From: Pseudomonas sp. ICMP22404
GTDB lineage: Bacteria; Pseudomonadota; Gammaproteobacteria; Pseudomonadales; Pseudomonadaceae
Assembly (NCBI RefSeq): GCF_006227205.1
Contig: NZ_VCNG01000005.1
Location: 331,629 to 395,628, forward strand
DNA length: 64,000 nt
Direction of reading: 5' to 3'
Below, piece by piece: positions 32,528 through 44,149 of this stretch. Under the pieces are notes generated by a model that ran no database searches, was not told the origin of the DNA, and worked only from the letters and a program-made list of their open reading frames with translations. Numbering within the stretch: the first letter of the stretch is position 1; each line of letters begins with the position of its first letter. Made by a program: the position numbers and the translations under genes.

Positions 32528-32572
32528 CAGATTCGTCGCTGAAAAGGAACACGAGGCCAGCGTAGCCGCTGC

Positions 32573-33571
<999 letters not shown>

Positions 33572-33616
33572 TTAACCACAGGCCACCTGTGCGCCTTTTT
33601 TATTGGAGAACTCTAC

Positions 33617-34102
33617 ATGCCGTCATTCGACGTGGTATCCGAACTGGACAAGCACGAAGCCACCAACGCGGTTGAAAACGCCATCAAGGAGCTCGACCGT
33701 CGCTATGACCTCAAGGGCAAGGGCAGCTTCGAGTTCAAGGAAAAGGACCTGACCGTCAACCTGACCGCCGAAGCCGAGTTCCAGCTCGAAGCGATGATCG
33801 AGATCCTCAAGATGGCGCTGGTCAAGCGCAAGATCGACGTGCAATGCCTCGAGATCAAGGATGCCTATGCTTCGGGCAAGGTAATGAAACAGGAAGCCGT
33901 GCTCAAGGAAGGCATCGACAAGGAGCTGGCAAAGAAGATTGTTGCTCACATCAAGGATGCCAAGCTCAAGGTCCAGGCCGCCATCCAGGGCGAGCAGGTG
34001 CGGGTTACCGGCAAGAAGCGCGACGACTTGCAGGAAGCCATCGCCGCACTGCGCGCCAAAGAATTCGGTATGCCGCTACAGTTCAATAACTTCCGCGACT
34101 GA
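33617..34102 (+). CDS. yajQ: YajQ family nucleotide-binding protein
   Basis: 161 residues from ATG 33617 with GGAG upstream. [19 protein letters not shown] at the N-terminus and a C-terminal [18 protein letters not shown] are near-identical to the family. YajQ proteins bind nucleotides (cyclic di-GMP in xanthomonads). The ORF is open upstream, but family length supports this start. Confidence 0.95.
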   Translation: MPSFDVVSELDKHEATNAVENAIKELDRRYDLKGKGSFEFKEKDLTVNLTAEAEFQLEAMIEILKMALVKRKIDVQCLEIKDAYASGKVMKQEAVLKEGIDKELAKKIVAHIKDAKLKVQAAIQGEQVRVTGKKRDDLQEAIAALRAKEFGMPLQFNNFRD

Positions 34103-34188
34103 CAGGACGCCAGGCTGTTCAGGAATAGGGTGGTGGGGGAGCGGGCTTCCTCGCCACATGCGTGCTTATGGTTATAAAGGAGAGTCGA

Positions 34189-35031
34189 ATGGACTTGAAT
34201 GCAGAAGTGGATCACCTGATCAAAACCTCCCAGGCCGCGATACCGATGGTCATGGAATATGGCAGCCGCGTGTTGCTGGCACTCATCACCCTGGCCATCG
34301 GCTGGTGGTTGATCAACAAGGTCACGCAAAAACTGGGTGCATTGCTGGCCCTGCGTAACGCTGACCTGGCACTGCAAGGGTTTATCAGTACCCTGGCCAA
34401 TATCATCCTGAAGATATTGTTGGCGATTAGCGTTGCCTCGATGATCGGCGTGGAAACCACCTCGTTCGTCGCCGCCATTGGTGCGGCGAGCTTGGCAATC
34501 GGCCTGGCATTGCAGGGCAGCCTGGCAAACTTCGCCGGCGGCGTGCTGATCCTGTTGTTTCGCCCGTTCCGTATTGGCGACTGGATCGAGGCCCAAGGCA
34601 TTGCCGGCACGGTCGACAGCATCCAGATCTTCCATACCGTGCTGCGCACCGGTGACAACAAGACGGTGATCGTGCCCAACGGCAACCTGTCGAACGGCAT
34701 CATCACCAACACCAATCGCCAGCCGACCCGCAAAGTGGTGTTCGATGTGGGGGTGGATTACCAAGCGGATCTGCAAAAAGCGCGCGAAGTTTTGTTGAAT
34801 CTGGCCAAGGATGAGCGCGTGCTGGCCGATCCGGCGCCTGAAGCGGTGATTTCCACCCTGGGTGACAGTTCGATCACGGTGTCGTTGCGAGTGTGGGTCA
34901 AGACTGCGGATTACTGGAGTGTCATGTTCATGTTCAATGAACAGGCGCGAGATCGCTTGAAAGATGCCGGGATTGATATTCCGTTTCCGCAGCGGGTGAT
35001 TCGGGTTGTTCAGGAAGAAACGGTGAGATAG
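34189..35031 (+). CDS. mscS: Small-conductance mechanosensitive channel MscS
   Basis: 280 residues from ATG 34189, with AAGGAGAG well placed. Three N-terminal helices are followed by the pore-lining TM3 GAASLAIGLALQGSLANFAGGV, a beta domain with FRIGDWIEAQGIAGTVDSI, and NGNLSNGIITN. It opens on membrane tension to release osmolytes. A bidirectional terminator follows. Confidence 0.95.
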   Translation: MDLNAEVDHLIKTSQAAIPMVMEYGSRVLLALITLAIGWWLINKVTQKLGALLALRNADLALQGFISTLANIILKILLAISVASMIGVETTSFVAAIGAASLAIGLALQGSLANFAGGVLILLFRPFRIGDWIEAQGIAGTVDSIQIFHTVLRTGDNKTVIVPNGNLSNGIITNTNRQPTRKVVFDVGVDYQADLQKAREVLLNLAKDERVLADPAPEAVISTLGDSSITVSLRVWVKTADYWSVMFMFNEQARDRLKDAGIDIPFPQRVIRVVQEETVR

Positions 35032-35121
35032 CAAAGATAGATATAACCTGTCGATCGAGTCAGGTTGTATTTAGTTAGCTAGCTATTTATGAAGTTGCGT
35101 CAGGTTGTTCTATCGGCGCAT

Positions 35122-35160
35122 AAAAAAAACCGCTCACCTTGATCAGTGAGCGGTTTTTTA
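35122..35160. terminator. Bidirectional terminator between mscS and oprD-family porin
   Basis: AACCGCTCAC / GTGAGCGGTT perfect 10-bp stem, eight-base loop, flanked by an A tract before and a T tract after, so it works in both directions. Confidence 0.92.
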
Positions 35161-35192
35161 TGTTGCGGTACAGCTATTGAATGACCGCTGAG

Positions 35193-36518
35193 TTACAGGA
35201 TGCTCAGTGGGTATTCGACAATCAAACGGGTGTCATAGACGTCAGAGGAATAGCCGCTGTACGCGCCGTTCGAGCGGTAGTTAGCGAAGCGCAGACGGAA
35301 CGACAGGTCTTTAGCCGGACCTTCTTGCATGACGTACTTGGACTCAACGTTCCACTCGTTTTCCTTACCTTCGCCCAGACCGTTAGTGGTGATGTGGTCA
35401 CCCATTACGTAGCGGGTCATGAAGCTCAGGCCTGGAACACCGTAGGTTTTCATGTTCAGGTCGTAGCGAGCTTGCCACGAACGCTCATCGCGGCCCACGA
35501 AGTCGGAGATCTGAATGGAGTTGGCGACGAAGATCGTACCGTTGCCGTCAACGCCATAGTAGTAGCCATTGTCACCGCTGGAACGCTGGTGAGCGATGGT
35601 GAACTTGTGAGCACCAATGCTATAGGCTGCGGCCAGGGACCACAGGTTGTTATCCACACCCAGGGTGCCATCGCCAATTGCATCAACCAGGTCGCCGCGG
35701 CTCTCGCCTTTGGTTTTATAGCCGTTGAAGTCGATGTTCAGCGACTGATCTTCGCTGATTGGCATCGTGTAGTTCAGGTTGACGTAGTACTTCTTGAAGT
35801 AGTCGTCAGCATCGGATGCAGCCAGGGCACCGGTGAAGTTATCGGTGAAGGCGTAGCTGGCACCGAAAATGTTGATGTTGGTCAGGCCTTTGCCGCCATT
35901 GCCGTTTTCATCGGCCAAGCCACCGATGCTGTCACGGCCCATGCCGGTTTGTTTGCTCAGCGAGGTGAAGCGACCTGCGCTCAGTTCCAGGTTCTTGATC
36001 TCTTTGGAGGTGATCAAGGTACCGGTAGCAACTTCTGGAATCAGACGGCTGTCGTCAGTAGCGAAAACCGGGCTGGCAACGAATTGCTGGCCATATTTCA
36101 GGACGGTATCGGAAAGGCGCAGTTTAACGGCACCGCCGATTTTGCCTTGGGATTTTTCAGGATTGCCGTCGCTGTCGTTCGCGAACAGGCCGTTACCACG
36201 GCGGCCCGAGCCACCGTCCAGTTTGACCGAACCCATTGCCATGGCATCCAGACCGAAACCGACAGTACCTTGAGTGAAGCCCGACTCGTAGGTCAGCAAT
36301 TCGCTCAGACCGGAGTCCTGGCGGTAGCCGCTGGTGCCCGAAGAAGGGTTGCTGGCACCATTCTTATAGTCACGGTTCATGTACTCGAAACGAGTTTTGG
36401 ATTTCAGGCTCTGATCTTCAAAAAAGCCTTTGGACTCGTCTTGGGAGGACGCCACTGCGAACTGCGAAACACCGGCCGAAACAGCCAGTGCGATCATGCT
36501 CCACTTCATCACGCGCAT
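35193..36518 (-). CDS. OprD-family outer-membrane porin
   Basis: 441 residues from ATG 36518, with AAAGGAG nine bases upstream. A signal peptide (MRVMKWSMIALAVSAG, cleavage near AVA-SS) is followed by an 18-strand barrel pattern with Gly/aromatic alternation. OprD features are SGLSELLTYESGFTQGTVGFGLDAM and RYDLNMKTYGVPGLSFM, with the barrel ending in VYDTRLIVEYPLSIL. OprD-type porins take up basic amino acids or small carboxylates; the closest named subgroup (OprQ/OprE-like) is a guess from the N-terminus. Confidence 0.92.
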   Translation of the reverse strand: MRVMKWSMIALAVSAGVSQFAVASSQDESKGFFEDQSLKSKTRFEYMNRDYKNGASNPSSGTSGYRQDSGLSELLTYESGFTQGTVGFGLDAMAMGSVKLDGGSGRRGNGLFANDSDGNPEKSQGKIGGAVKLRLSDTVLKYGQQFVASPVFATDDSRLIPEVATGTLITSKEIKNLELSAGRFTSLSKQTGMGRDSIGGLADENGNGGKGLTNINIFGASYAFTDNFTGALAASDADDYFKKYYVNLNYTMPISEDQSLNIDFNGYKTKGESRGDLVDAIGDGTLGVDNNLWSLAAAYSIGAHKFTIAHQRSSGDNGYYYGVDGNGTIFVANSIQISDFVGRDERSWQARYDLNMKTYGVPGLSFMTRYVMGDHITTNGLGEGKENEWNVESKYVMQEGPAKDLSFRLRFANYRSNGAYSGYSSDVYDTRLIVEYPLSIL

Positions 36519-37384
36519 CGTGATTTGCTCCTTTGGTTTTAGAAGAGTACTGCCGTCCCACCTGTTTTATTATCTGGGCGGCTCTTTCTTTTTGTGTCGG
36601 CGCAAACTTATATCACGCCGACCCTATTGGCGATACTTGCCCATCCAACCTTTCAGCTTCTTTACGACCATGTCGCCAATGGCTCGATCCATGTCGTAAT
36701 GGGGCTGCTCCGACGCAATCGGGTTTCGCAACTTGAATGTTGCTTTTTCTTTCTTCGGCGTCGGCGTAAAGAGTCCTTCGTTACTGCGCTTGAAGCTCCG
36801 TGAGGGCAACCTTGCCACTTTATTTATAGGCCAGCAGGTTCTCGTTCCTACGATTCCCTGAAGGCGATGTCCGGGATGAATGCAACAAGCATGCACAAAC
36901 CCGAATTTTGTTCACATTTTTTTCACACTCTTCCGTTTGACGCGGTGAAACCTCATGAAACCGGGGCTCAAAGGCCTTGTTTTAAATAGGGTTGACTGCT
37001 ATGCCACTATCGTGTTGGAAATCCGTAAACGGCCCGCGACAACCAAAAACGTTACCGGTTCACCCTGTCAGTGAGTAAATCCCGGATACTTCGAGCACTG
37101 AGCGTAGACGCTTTGTGCGGTTTTGGTGCAAAAAAAATCGTGAATTGCACAAGGCTCGGTGTTTCGCTGGATCCCGGGGCCGTCGTATCCGTGCTTCGGG
37201 ATGCTGGTTGCGCCAATTTGGTGCGTGTGCCTGTCGGGCGTCAAGGCGTTCAGCCCGCAAACAAGCGTTGTCGTCATGCCTGGGAAGGGTACGCAGTGAA
37301 CGTTCGGCTATTCGGGGGTATGCTGCGAATAGGCGATACAGGCCCAAACCGGGCTGCCCTGATAACGAGCAAGGAGTACGCGCG
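36519..37384. other. 866-base region without a convincing gene (oprD to HIT)
   Basis: Serves both the leftward porin and the rightward HIT gene. It has an extended -10-like TGATATAAG reading leftward at 36615-36607 (about 90 bases before the porin start) and the HIT ribosome site AAGGAG at 37371-37376. Small ORFs in all frames lack ribosome sites and coding bias. The length leaves room for a small RNA, not resolved here. Confidence 0.4.
36607..36615 (-). promoter_or_regulatory. Possible extended -10 promoter for the OprD porin
   Basis: Leftward TGATATAAG (TGn plus TATAAG) about 90 bases upstream of the porin ATG; no good -35, as expected for an extended -10 site. Unverified. Confidence 0.33.
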
Positions 37385-37810
37385 GTGTTTGTTTTAGATT
37401 CACGACTGCAACAGGACACATTGCCCATTGGCGATTTCCCGCTATGCCGGTTGCTGTTGTCCAATGATTCGAATTACCCGTGGTTCATTCTTGTACCAAG
37501 ACGGGAAGATATCAGTGAGTTGTTTCAGCTCGATGACCTTGATCAACGCCAGCTGTGGAAAGAGACCACTGCGCTGGCCGAAATTCTCAAGGACTCCTTT
37601 GACGCCGATAAGTTGAACGTTGCGGCGTTGGGTAACGTCGTCAGCCAGTTGCACATGCACGTCATCGTGCGCAGGCATGAAGACGCCGCCTGGCCGTCGC
37701 CTGTCTGGGGCAAGCATCCGGCCCGGCCTTATAGTGCGGAACAGGTGACAGCCATTCGCGAGCGGTTGCGGATGGCGCTGACCGACGATTTCAAATTTAT
37801 GGAGGGTTGA
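37385..37810 (+). CDS. HIT-domain hydrolase/transferase family protein
   Basis: 141 residues from GTG 37385, eight bases after AAGGAG; the upstream open frame through the intergenic region is not credible. HIT-family core NVVSQLHMHVIVRR, where the first His of the triad motif is Gln, as in this proteobacterial subgroup. Preceded by NYPWFILVPRRED and DLDQRQLWKETTALAEIL. Likely a nucleotide-binding hydrolase; substrate unknown. It overlaps slyX spacing by three bases, probably co-transcribed. Confidence 0.9.
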   Translation: MFVLDSRLQQDTLPIGDFPLCRLLLSNDSNYPWFILVPRREDISELFQLDDLDQRQLWKETTALAEILKDSFDADKLNVAALGNVVSQLHMHVIVRRHEDAAWPSPVWGKHPARPYSAEQVTAIRERLRMALTDDFKFMEG

Positions 37811-37813
37811 ACC

Positions 37814-38020
37814 GTGGATCTTGAGGCGCGTGTTACCGATCTGGAAACTCGCCTGGCATTTCAGGATGACACCATCCAGGCGTTGAATGATGTGTTGGTG
37901 GAGCAGCAGCGAGTCGTCGAGCGTTTGCAGTTGCAGATGGCGGCGTTGCTCAAGCGGCAGGAGGAAATGGCTGGGCAGTTCGAGTCCGTCGAGGAAGAGG
38001 CGCCGCCCCCGCATTACTGA
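37814..38020 (+). CDS. slyX: SlyX family protein
   Basis: 68 residues, GTG start three bases after the HIT stop. Entirely heptad-like coiled coil ([20 protein letters not shown]) ending in the family's PPPHY tail. The function of SlyX is unknown despite its name. Followed directly by a terminator. Confidence 0.92.
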   Translation: MDLEARVTDLETRLAFQDDTIQALNDVLVEQQRVVERLQLQMAALLKRQEEMAGQFESVEEEAPPPHY

Positions 38021-38040
38021 TCGCCCGGGCGACAGGTCAT

Positions 38041-38080
38041 AAAAAAACCGCGATGCAGCCTGGCTGCTCGCGGTTTTTTC
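38041..38080. terminator. Terminator after slyX, likely bidirectional
   Basis: ACCGCGA / TCGCGGT arms enclose a smaller GCAG/CTGC hairpin, with an A tract before and a T tract after. It lies between slyX and the convergent cold-shock gene. Confidence 0.88.
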
Positions 38081-38090
38081 GTGCCTGGGA

Positions 38091-38696
38091 TCAGCGTCGC
38101 GGCAGCGCGGCGATGACGTCTTCGGCTTGCAGGCCTTTGTCGCGGTGCATCACGGAAAACTCCACGCGCTGACCTTCGACCAGTACGCGATGGCCTTCGC
38201 CGCGGATGGCCCGGAAATGCACGAAAATGTCATCGCCGGAATCGCGGGAGATAAAGCCAAAGCCCTTGGAGGTGTTGAACCACTTCACGGTGCCGGTATC
38301 GCGGTTGGACATGTCGTAGTTCTGGGTCGCTGCAGACGGCGACGACTTCTTGTAGAAGCTGACGGCCAGGTGCAGTGCTACGGCAAGCAGCGCCGCAGCG
38401 AGGCTGAACAGGATGGCCGGTTGCCCACTGATTTCCGGCATGGGCGCCAGCAGGCTCAGGGTTTGCAGGGCGACGGCCAGCACCAGTAGTGCGCTGACCA
38501 GGTTTTGCAGTTGATGACGAGGACCTTTGTGCCAGTAAGGGATGACAGGTGCGAGGGTCAGGTTGAGCAGGCCGAAGAAGGCCAGGTAAAGCGCATCGGG
38601 ATGTTGCAGGTAAGGTGTGGCTTCGGAACCCAGGCTAGGGATGAAGGACAGCAGCAGGGCAGCTGCGCCCATTAGCAAGTGGACGATTTTCAACAT
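38091..38696 (-). CDS. Membrane-anchored cold-shock-domain protein
   Basis: 201 residues from ATG 38696. About four membrane helices fill the first 130 residues ([17 protein letters not shown], then [37 protein letters not shown] and [19 protein letters not shown]), followed by a C-terminal cold-shock domain with RNP motifs KGFGFISR and DIFVHFRAI. The fusion places an RNA/DNA-binding domain at the inner membrane. It is known in pseudomonads next to dps and aspS; function unclear. The start is not certain; an in-frame start at 38726 exists. Confidence 0.87.
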   Translation of the reverse strand: MLKIVHLLMGAAALLLSFIPSLGSEATPYLQHPDALYLAFFGLLNLTLAPVIPYWHKGPRHQLQNLVSALLVLAVALQTLSLLAPMPEISGQPAILFSLAAALLAVALHLAVSFYKKSSPSAATQNYDMSNRDTGTVKWFNTSKGFGFISRDSGDDIFVHFRAIRGEGHRVLVEGQRVEFSVMHRDKGLQAEDVIAALPRR

Positions 38697-38800
38697 TTTG
38701 ATTGACTCACGGTTAAGACGGATCACAAGGAAGAGCTGGTCGGGGACGGTTCGCTTCAGAACAATGAGAGGCGCTGGACACGGACCCGAATCAGCCTATG

Positions 38801-38828
38801 CGCTACACCCGGGAAAATAGGTGTAGCG
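38801..38828. promoter_or_regulatory. Perfect 9-bp inverted repeat upstream of cold-shock gene
   Basis: CGCTACACC and GGTGTAGCG separated by 10 bases, about 105-130 bases upstream of the cold-shock membrane gene. It could be an operator or an mRNA hairpin. No T tract follows, so a terminator is unlikely. Confidence 0.45.
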
Positions 38829-38919
38829 ACACACTGCCTATTTAACAGCAAAGACCAGGCCTTCTCAAACTCGTAACAGGTGCGTGCCGCGCTGTTCGTC
38901 GGCCGGAGAGCTGCACGCC

Positions 38920-39010
38920 CGTGGGAGCGAGCCTGCTCGCGATGGCGGCGGGTCAGCAATACCTTCAGCAACTGACAGACCGCCATCGCGAGCAGGCTCG
39001 CTCCCACAGG
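38920..39010. repeat. Paired REP palindrome, GAGCAGGCTCGC type
   Basis: Arms 38920-38946 and 38982-39010 in inverted orientation with about 35 bases between, in the cold-shock/dps gap. Confidence 0.9.
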
Positions 39011-39109
39011 AAGGGGCGCTTATCCTTCTGGCTGCGGAACCGTCCGGCGTCCTGGCTTGTCGGTTCAGCAGGGCTGGCGATTTGTCGCAGGCTACTGGCG
39101 ACAACACCC

Positions 39110-39117
39110 GCTACGCT
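39110..39117 (+). promoter_or_regulatory. Sigma-S-like extended -10 upstream of dps
   Basis: GCTACGCT matches the RpoS -10 consensus KCTAYRCT at all eight positions, about 33 bases before the dps start. Stationary-phase control of Dps is well known in related bacteria; this site is a candidate only. Confidence 0.4.
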
Positions 39118-39150
39118 GTGGAACTCATCACCGTCAGGAGATCAACCAAC

Positions 39151-39624
39151 ATGGCAATTGATATCGGTATCAGTGAAGAAGATCGCAAGTCCATCGTCGA
39201 CGGGCTCTCACGTTTGTTGTCGGACACCTACGTGTTGTATCTCAAGACCCACAATTTCCACTGGAACGTCACGGGGCCGATGTTTCGGACCCTGCATCTG
39301 ATGTTCGAGGAGCAATACAACGAACTGGCGCTGGCAGTGGATCTGATTGCCGAGCGTATTCGTGCGCTCGGTTTTCCCGCGCCGGGGGCCTATTCGGTGT
39401 ATGCACGCTTGTCTTCCATCAAGGAAGAGGAGGGCGTGCCCGGTGCCGAAGACATGATCCGTCAACTGGTCGATGGCCAGGAGGCGGTGACGCGCACGGC
39501 CCGCGGTATCTTCCCCTTGCTGGACAAGGTCAGCGATGAGCCGACCGCCGACCTGCTGACCCAGCGCATGCAGGTTCACGAAAAAACCGCGTGGATGCTG
39601 CGCTCCCTGCTGGACGAACGGTAA
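39151..39624 (+). CDS. dps: Dps-family ferritin-like DNA-protection protein
   Basis: 157 residues from ATG 39151 with CAGGAG ten bases upstream. Ferroxidase-site motifs of Dps are [13 protein letters not shown] and [20 protein letters not shown]. The four-helix bundle assembles a dodecamer that stores iron and shields DNA. It is followed, after a gap, by the ribbon-helix-helix gene. Confidence 0.95.
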   Translation: MAIDIGISEEDRKSIVDGLSRLLSDTYVLYLKTHNFHWNVTGPMFRTLHLMFEEQYNELALAVDLIAERIRALGFPAPGAYSVYARLSSIKEEEGVPGAEDMIRQLVDGQEAVTRTARGIFPLLDKVSDEPTADLLTQRMQVHEKTAWMLRSLLDER

Positions 39625-39899
39625 GCCCCTGGCGGGCGATGGTGGGGTCGGTGCATCATCGCCCGTGTGTCGCAACCGTTAGTCTTTCCTTGTATCGGGC
39701 TTTCCGATCAGTCTTGCGCCTGCTGTTGGGGTAACCCATCGTGTGTAGGACGATGTAATTCATCGTCTGCCAGCTGTTGGCTTGTCCTACGTTGCCGGTC
39801 AAAAAGTCATCTGGATCTGGCGACTCCGTTGAGCTTCCATAGGGCACCAGATTGGTTGTCCTGACTGAGAGGTTCGTATGGCAAAGGAGTGTCAACGGT

Positions 39900-40250
39900 A
39901 TGATTCAAGGAAAAGAATCGAGGGAGGGCGCGCAGCCCATCGCTATCGACCCGTTCGTCAGTGGGTTCGATATGCAGCTGGCCCGGCCCTTGTCCCGATC
40001 CATCCGTTTGAACGGGTTCGCCACCTGTCTTCGGCTGGAGCGGGTCTATTGGGAGATCCTCGGCGACATGGCCCAGCTCAACAACTGCTCCATCAACACG
40101 CTGTTGTCCCATGTCGACAGGGAGGTGCATCTGCGCCATGGCGGAGTCCGTAACTTCAGCGGCCTGGTTCGTGTGGTCTGCGTGGTGCACAGTTTGAAGG
40201 AGGCCGGCATGGAGGCCGTGGAGCGTCATTGGCGTGGAGCTCCACAGTGA
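39900..40250 (+). CDS. Ribbon-helix-helix domain protein
   Basis: 116 residues from ATG 39900, about 11 bases after AAGGAG. The region RSIRLNGFATCLRLERVYWEIL ... NNCSINTLLSHVDREVHLR fits the RHH_4-type ribbon-helix-helix DNA-binding family. Possible transcriptional regulator of unknown target. Followed by a large nested hairpin and the FmdB gene. Confidence 0.82.
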   Translation: MIQGKESREGAQPIAIDPFVSGFDMQLARPLSRSIRLNGFATCLRLERVYWEILGDMAQLNNCSINTLLSHVDREVHLRHGGVRNFSGLVRVVCVVHSLKEAGMEAVERHWRGAPQ

Positions 40251-40271
40251 GTCAGTCGGGCCGGTAGGTGC

Positions 40272-40351
40272 CCTGTGCAGCCTTGGGGGCTTCCAGATTC
40301 GTTTCCCCATCCCGTGGAAACGAATGGAGAACGCCCCTACGGCTGCACAGG
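40272..40351. repeat. 80-base nested inverted repeat upstream of fmdB-like gene
   Basis: Three stems nest around one axis: CCTGTGCAGCC (40272-40282) with GGCTGCACAGG (40341-40351), GGGGC (40286-40290) with GCCCC (40333-40337), and ATTCGTTTCC (40297-40306) with GGAAACGAAT (40316-40325). All paired arms are perfect. It lacks the cores of the two REP families and a terminal T tract, so it is neither a REP nor a simple terminator. Confidence 0.7.
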
Positions 40352-40430
40352 CTGCATTTAATGGATATAATCCCGCTCTTTGCCGCAAAGCCCAGCTTTT
40401 GCGCGATTAACCTGATCGCCGAGACAACCC

Positions 40431-40652
40431 ATGCCGATGTACGACTATCAATGTGCTTCCTGTGGTCATCAGATGGAAGCCATCCAAAAGATCAGCGAAG
40501 CACCGCTGGTCGACTGCCCTGCCTGCCAGGCGCCGGAACTGAAAAAAATGCTGTCCATGCCAGGTTTCCGCCTCGGCGGTACGGGCTGGTATGAAACCGA
40601 CTTCAAGACCGGCGCCAAGAAAAACCTCGCCGGTGGCGACAAAGCTGACTGA
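40431..40652 (+). CDS. FmdB-family zinc-ribbon protein
   Basis: 73 residues with two CxxC pairs (CASC and CPAC) in MYDYQCASCGHQME...VDCPACQAPELKKM and the family tail FRLGGTGWYETDFK. It is a small putative regulator or zinc carrier of unknown role, always upstream of aspS in pseudomonads. Confidence 0.9.
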   Translation: MPMYDYQCASCGHQMEAIQKISEAPLVDCPACQAPELKKMLSMPGFRLGGTGWYETDFKTGAKKNLAGGDKAD

Positions 40653-40727
40653 GATGAATACGCGCGGGTTCTTGCATGGGCAGGGCCTCCAACCGAATGT
40701 CGAATTACGAGAAGTGAAACCACTACC

Positions 40728-42503
<1,776 letters not shown>

Positions 42504-42515
42504 GGCTGACACCTG

Positions 42516-42542
42516 AAGGCGCATCTTCGGATGCGCCTTTTC
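42516..42542 (+). terminator. aspS terminator
   Basis: AAGGCGCATC / GATGCGCCTT stem with a stable TTCG tetraloop and a run of T, 12 bases after aspS. Confidence 0.9.
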
Positions 42543-42621
42543 GTTGGTGTCGATATTTCTGCTTGTCCGCCACTGCGCGAGCGCGGGGCGGGCAACGTTT
42601 CAAGAAGAACCGGAGCGAGTT

Positions 42622-43368
42622 ATGGCAGGTCATTCCAAGTGGGCGAACATCAAGCACCGCAAAGAACGTCAGGATGCCAAGAGGGGCAAGATCTTCACCA
42701 AGTGGATCCGTGAGCTGACGGTCGCGGCCCGCCAGGGTGGCGGCGATCCAGGGTCCAACCCGCGTCTGCGCCTGGCTCTGGACAAGGCGCTCGGTGCCAA
42801 CATGAGCCGCGACATCATCGATCGGGCCATTGCCCGCGGCGCCGGTGCGACCGAGGCTGACAACGTTGAAGAGCTGACCTACGAAGGTTACGGCCCAGGC
42901 GGCGTGGCAGTGATGGTCGAATGCATGACCGACAACCGCAACCGTACCGCGGCAGCCGTGCGTCACGCCTTCAGCAAATGTGGTGGCAACCTCGGTACCG
43001 ACGGTTCGGTGGCTTATCTGTTCGAGCGCAAGGGGCAGATCAGCTTCGCGCCGGGCCTGGATGAGGACGCCCTGACGGAAGCCGCCCTGGAAGCCGACGC
43101 CGATGACGTGGTTGGCCATGAAGACGGCTCATTCGACGTGTTTACGTCGTTCGCCAGTTTCTATGCCGTGCGCAACGCCCTGGAAGCGGCCGGGTTCAAG
43201 CCGGCCGACGCGGAAATCGTCATGCAGCCGACCACCAGCGCCGAACTGGATCTTGAAGGCGCCGAGAAAGTGCTCAAGCTGATCGACATGCTCGAGGACC
43301 TGGATGACGTGCAAAACGTCTATTCCAATGCCGATATTCCGGAGTCAGTGGCCGAGCAGCTGGGCTGA
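42622..43368 (+). CDS. yebC: YebC/PmpR-family DNA-binding regulator
   Basis: 248 residues from ATG 42622; the upstream open frame is not family-like. [22 protein letters not shown] is the family N-terminus, and [20 protein letters not shown] and the [11 protein letters not shown] loop follow. P. aeruginosa PmpR of this family controls a quorum-sensing gene. Immediately followed by a REP pair and the ruv operon. Confidence 0.96.
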   Translation: MAGHSKWANIKHRKERQDAKRGKIFTKWIRELTVAARQGGGDPGSNPRLRLALDKALGANMSRDIIDRAIARGAGATEADNVEELTYEGYGPGGVAVMVECMTDNRNRTAAAVRHAFSKCGGNLGTDGSVAYLFERKGQISFAPGLDEDALTEAALEADADDVVGHEDGSFDVFTSFASFYAVRNALEAAGFKPADAEIVMQPTTSAELDLEGAEKVLKLIDMLEDLDDVQNVYSNADIPESVAEQLG

Positions 43369-43389
43369 CTCGTCGTCGCCGTTCTGAAT

Positions 43390-43479
43390 GTGGGAGCGAG
43401 CCTGCTCGCGATAGCGATCGTCCAGTTTGCAAAAAAGTTGCAGGAGGATCGCCATCGCGAGCAGGCTCGCTCCCACAGG
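43390..43479. repeat. Paired REP palindrome, GAGCAGGCTCGC type
   Basis: Arms 43390-43414 and 43452-43479 in inverted orientation between yebC and ruvC; the left arm reads CGATAGC. Confidence 0.9.
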
Positions 43480-43512
43480 TTCAAATAATTCCATCTTCAA
43501 ACCGCAGGCGTT

Positions 43513-44037
43513 ATGACTTTAATCCTTGGCATCGACCCCGGTTCGCGCATTACCGGCTACGGCGTGGTTCGCGATACCGGGCGCGGCTGTGTCTATGTCG
43601 CGTCCGGCTGCATCCGCACCGGGGCGGGCGAGTTGCATGAGCGCCTGCAGATCGTTTATCGCGGTGTGCGTGAAGTCATCCAGACCTACGGCCCGGTCAC
43701 CATGGGCATCGAAAAGGTATTCATGGCGCGCAACGCCGATTCCGCCTTGAAACTGGGGCAAGCCCGGGGGGCGGCGATTGTTGCGGGCGCCGAGGAGAGC
43801 CTGGAGATCGCCGAGTACACCGCGACCCAGGTCAAGCAGGCGGTCGTCGGAACGGGGGCGGCAAACAAGGAACAGGTGCAAATGATGGTGATGCACCTGT
43901 TGAAGCTGGTCAGCAAGCCGCAGATTGACGCCTCCGACGCCCTGGCCATCGCCATTTGCCATGCCCATACCCGTTCCAGCCTGTTGCCTCATGGTCTGGG
44001 AACCGCACGCAGTCGTGGCGGGCGCCTGCGTCTCTGA
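43513..44037 (+). CDS. ruvC: Holliday-junction resolvase RuvC
   Basis: 174 residues. Catalytic acidic residues in [13 protein letters not shown] (Asp7), MGIEKVF (Glu) and [12 protein letters not shown] (Asp) are intact. It cuts Holliday junctions processed by RuvAB, encoded immediately downstream. Confidence 0.97.
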   Translation: MTLILGIDPGSRITGYGVVRDTGRGCVYVASGCIRTGAGELHERLQIVYRGVREVIQTYGPVTMGIEKVFMARNADSALKLGQARGAAIVAGAEESLEIAEYTATQVKQAVVGTGAANKEQVQMMVMHLLKLVSKPQIDASDALAIAICHAHTRSSLLPHGLGTARSRGGRLRL

Positions 44038-44149
44038 TAGCATCAGCGCACTCATTCATGCCCGAGTCTGTTGCGCCTGTGTTGTCGGCCTTCATGCCCG
44101 GGCTGTTATTCGCCAGCCAGCGGCTGGTCAATGCCCAAGGATCTGAAAC

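Larger units (their letters stand above)
38697..39150. other. Intergenic region between cold-shock and dps genes
   Basis: Contains a 9-bp palindrome (38801-38828), a REP pair (38920-39010) and, near its right end, the sigma-S-like site annotated separately. Apart from these no gene is seen; ORFs crossing the REP pair are artefacts. Confidence 0.5.

Noticed and set aside
36624..36896. 90-codon minus-strand ORF in oprD-HIT gap
   Set aside because: No ribosome site, unusual composition and overlaps the likely porin promoter.
39745..39790. Overlapping inverted repeats GTAGGAC/GTCCTAC and GACGATG/CATCGTC
   Set aside because: The two stems compete for the same GAC bases and there is no T tract; too weak to annotate.
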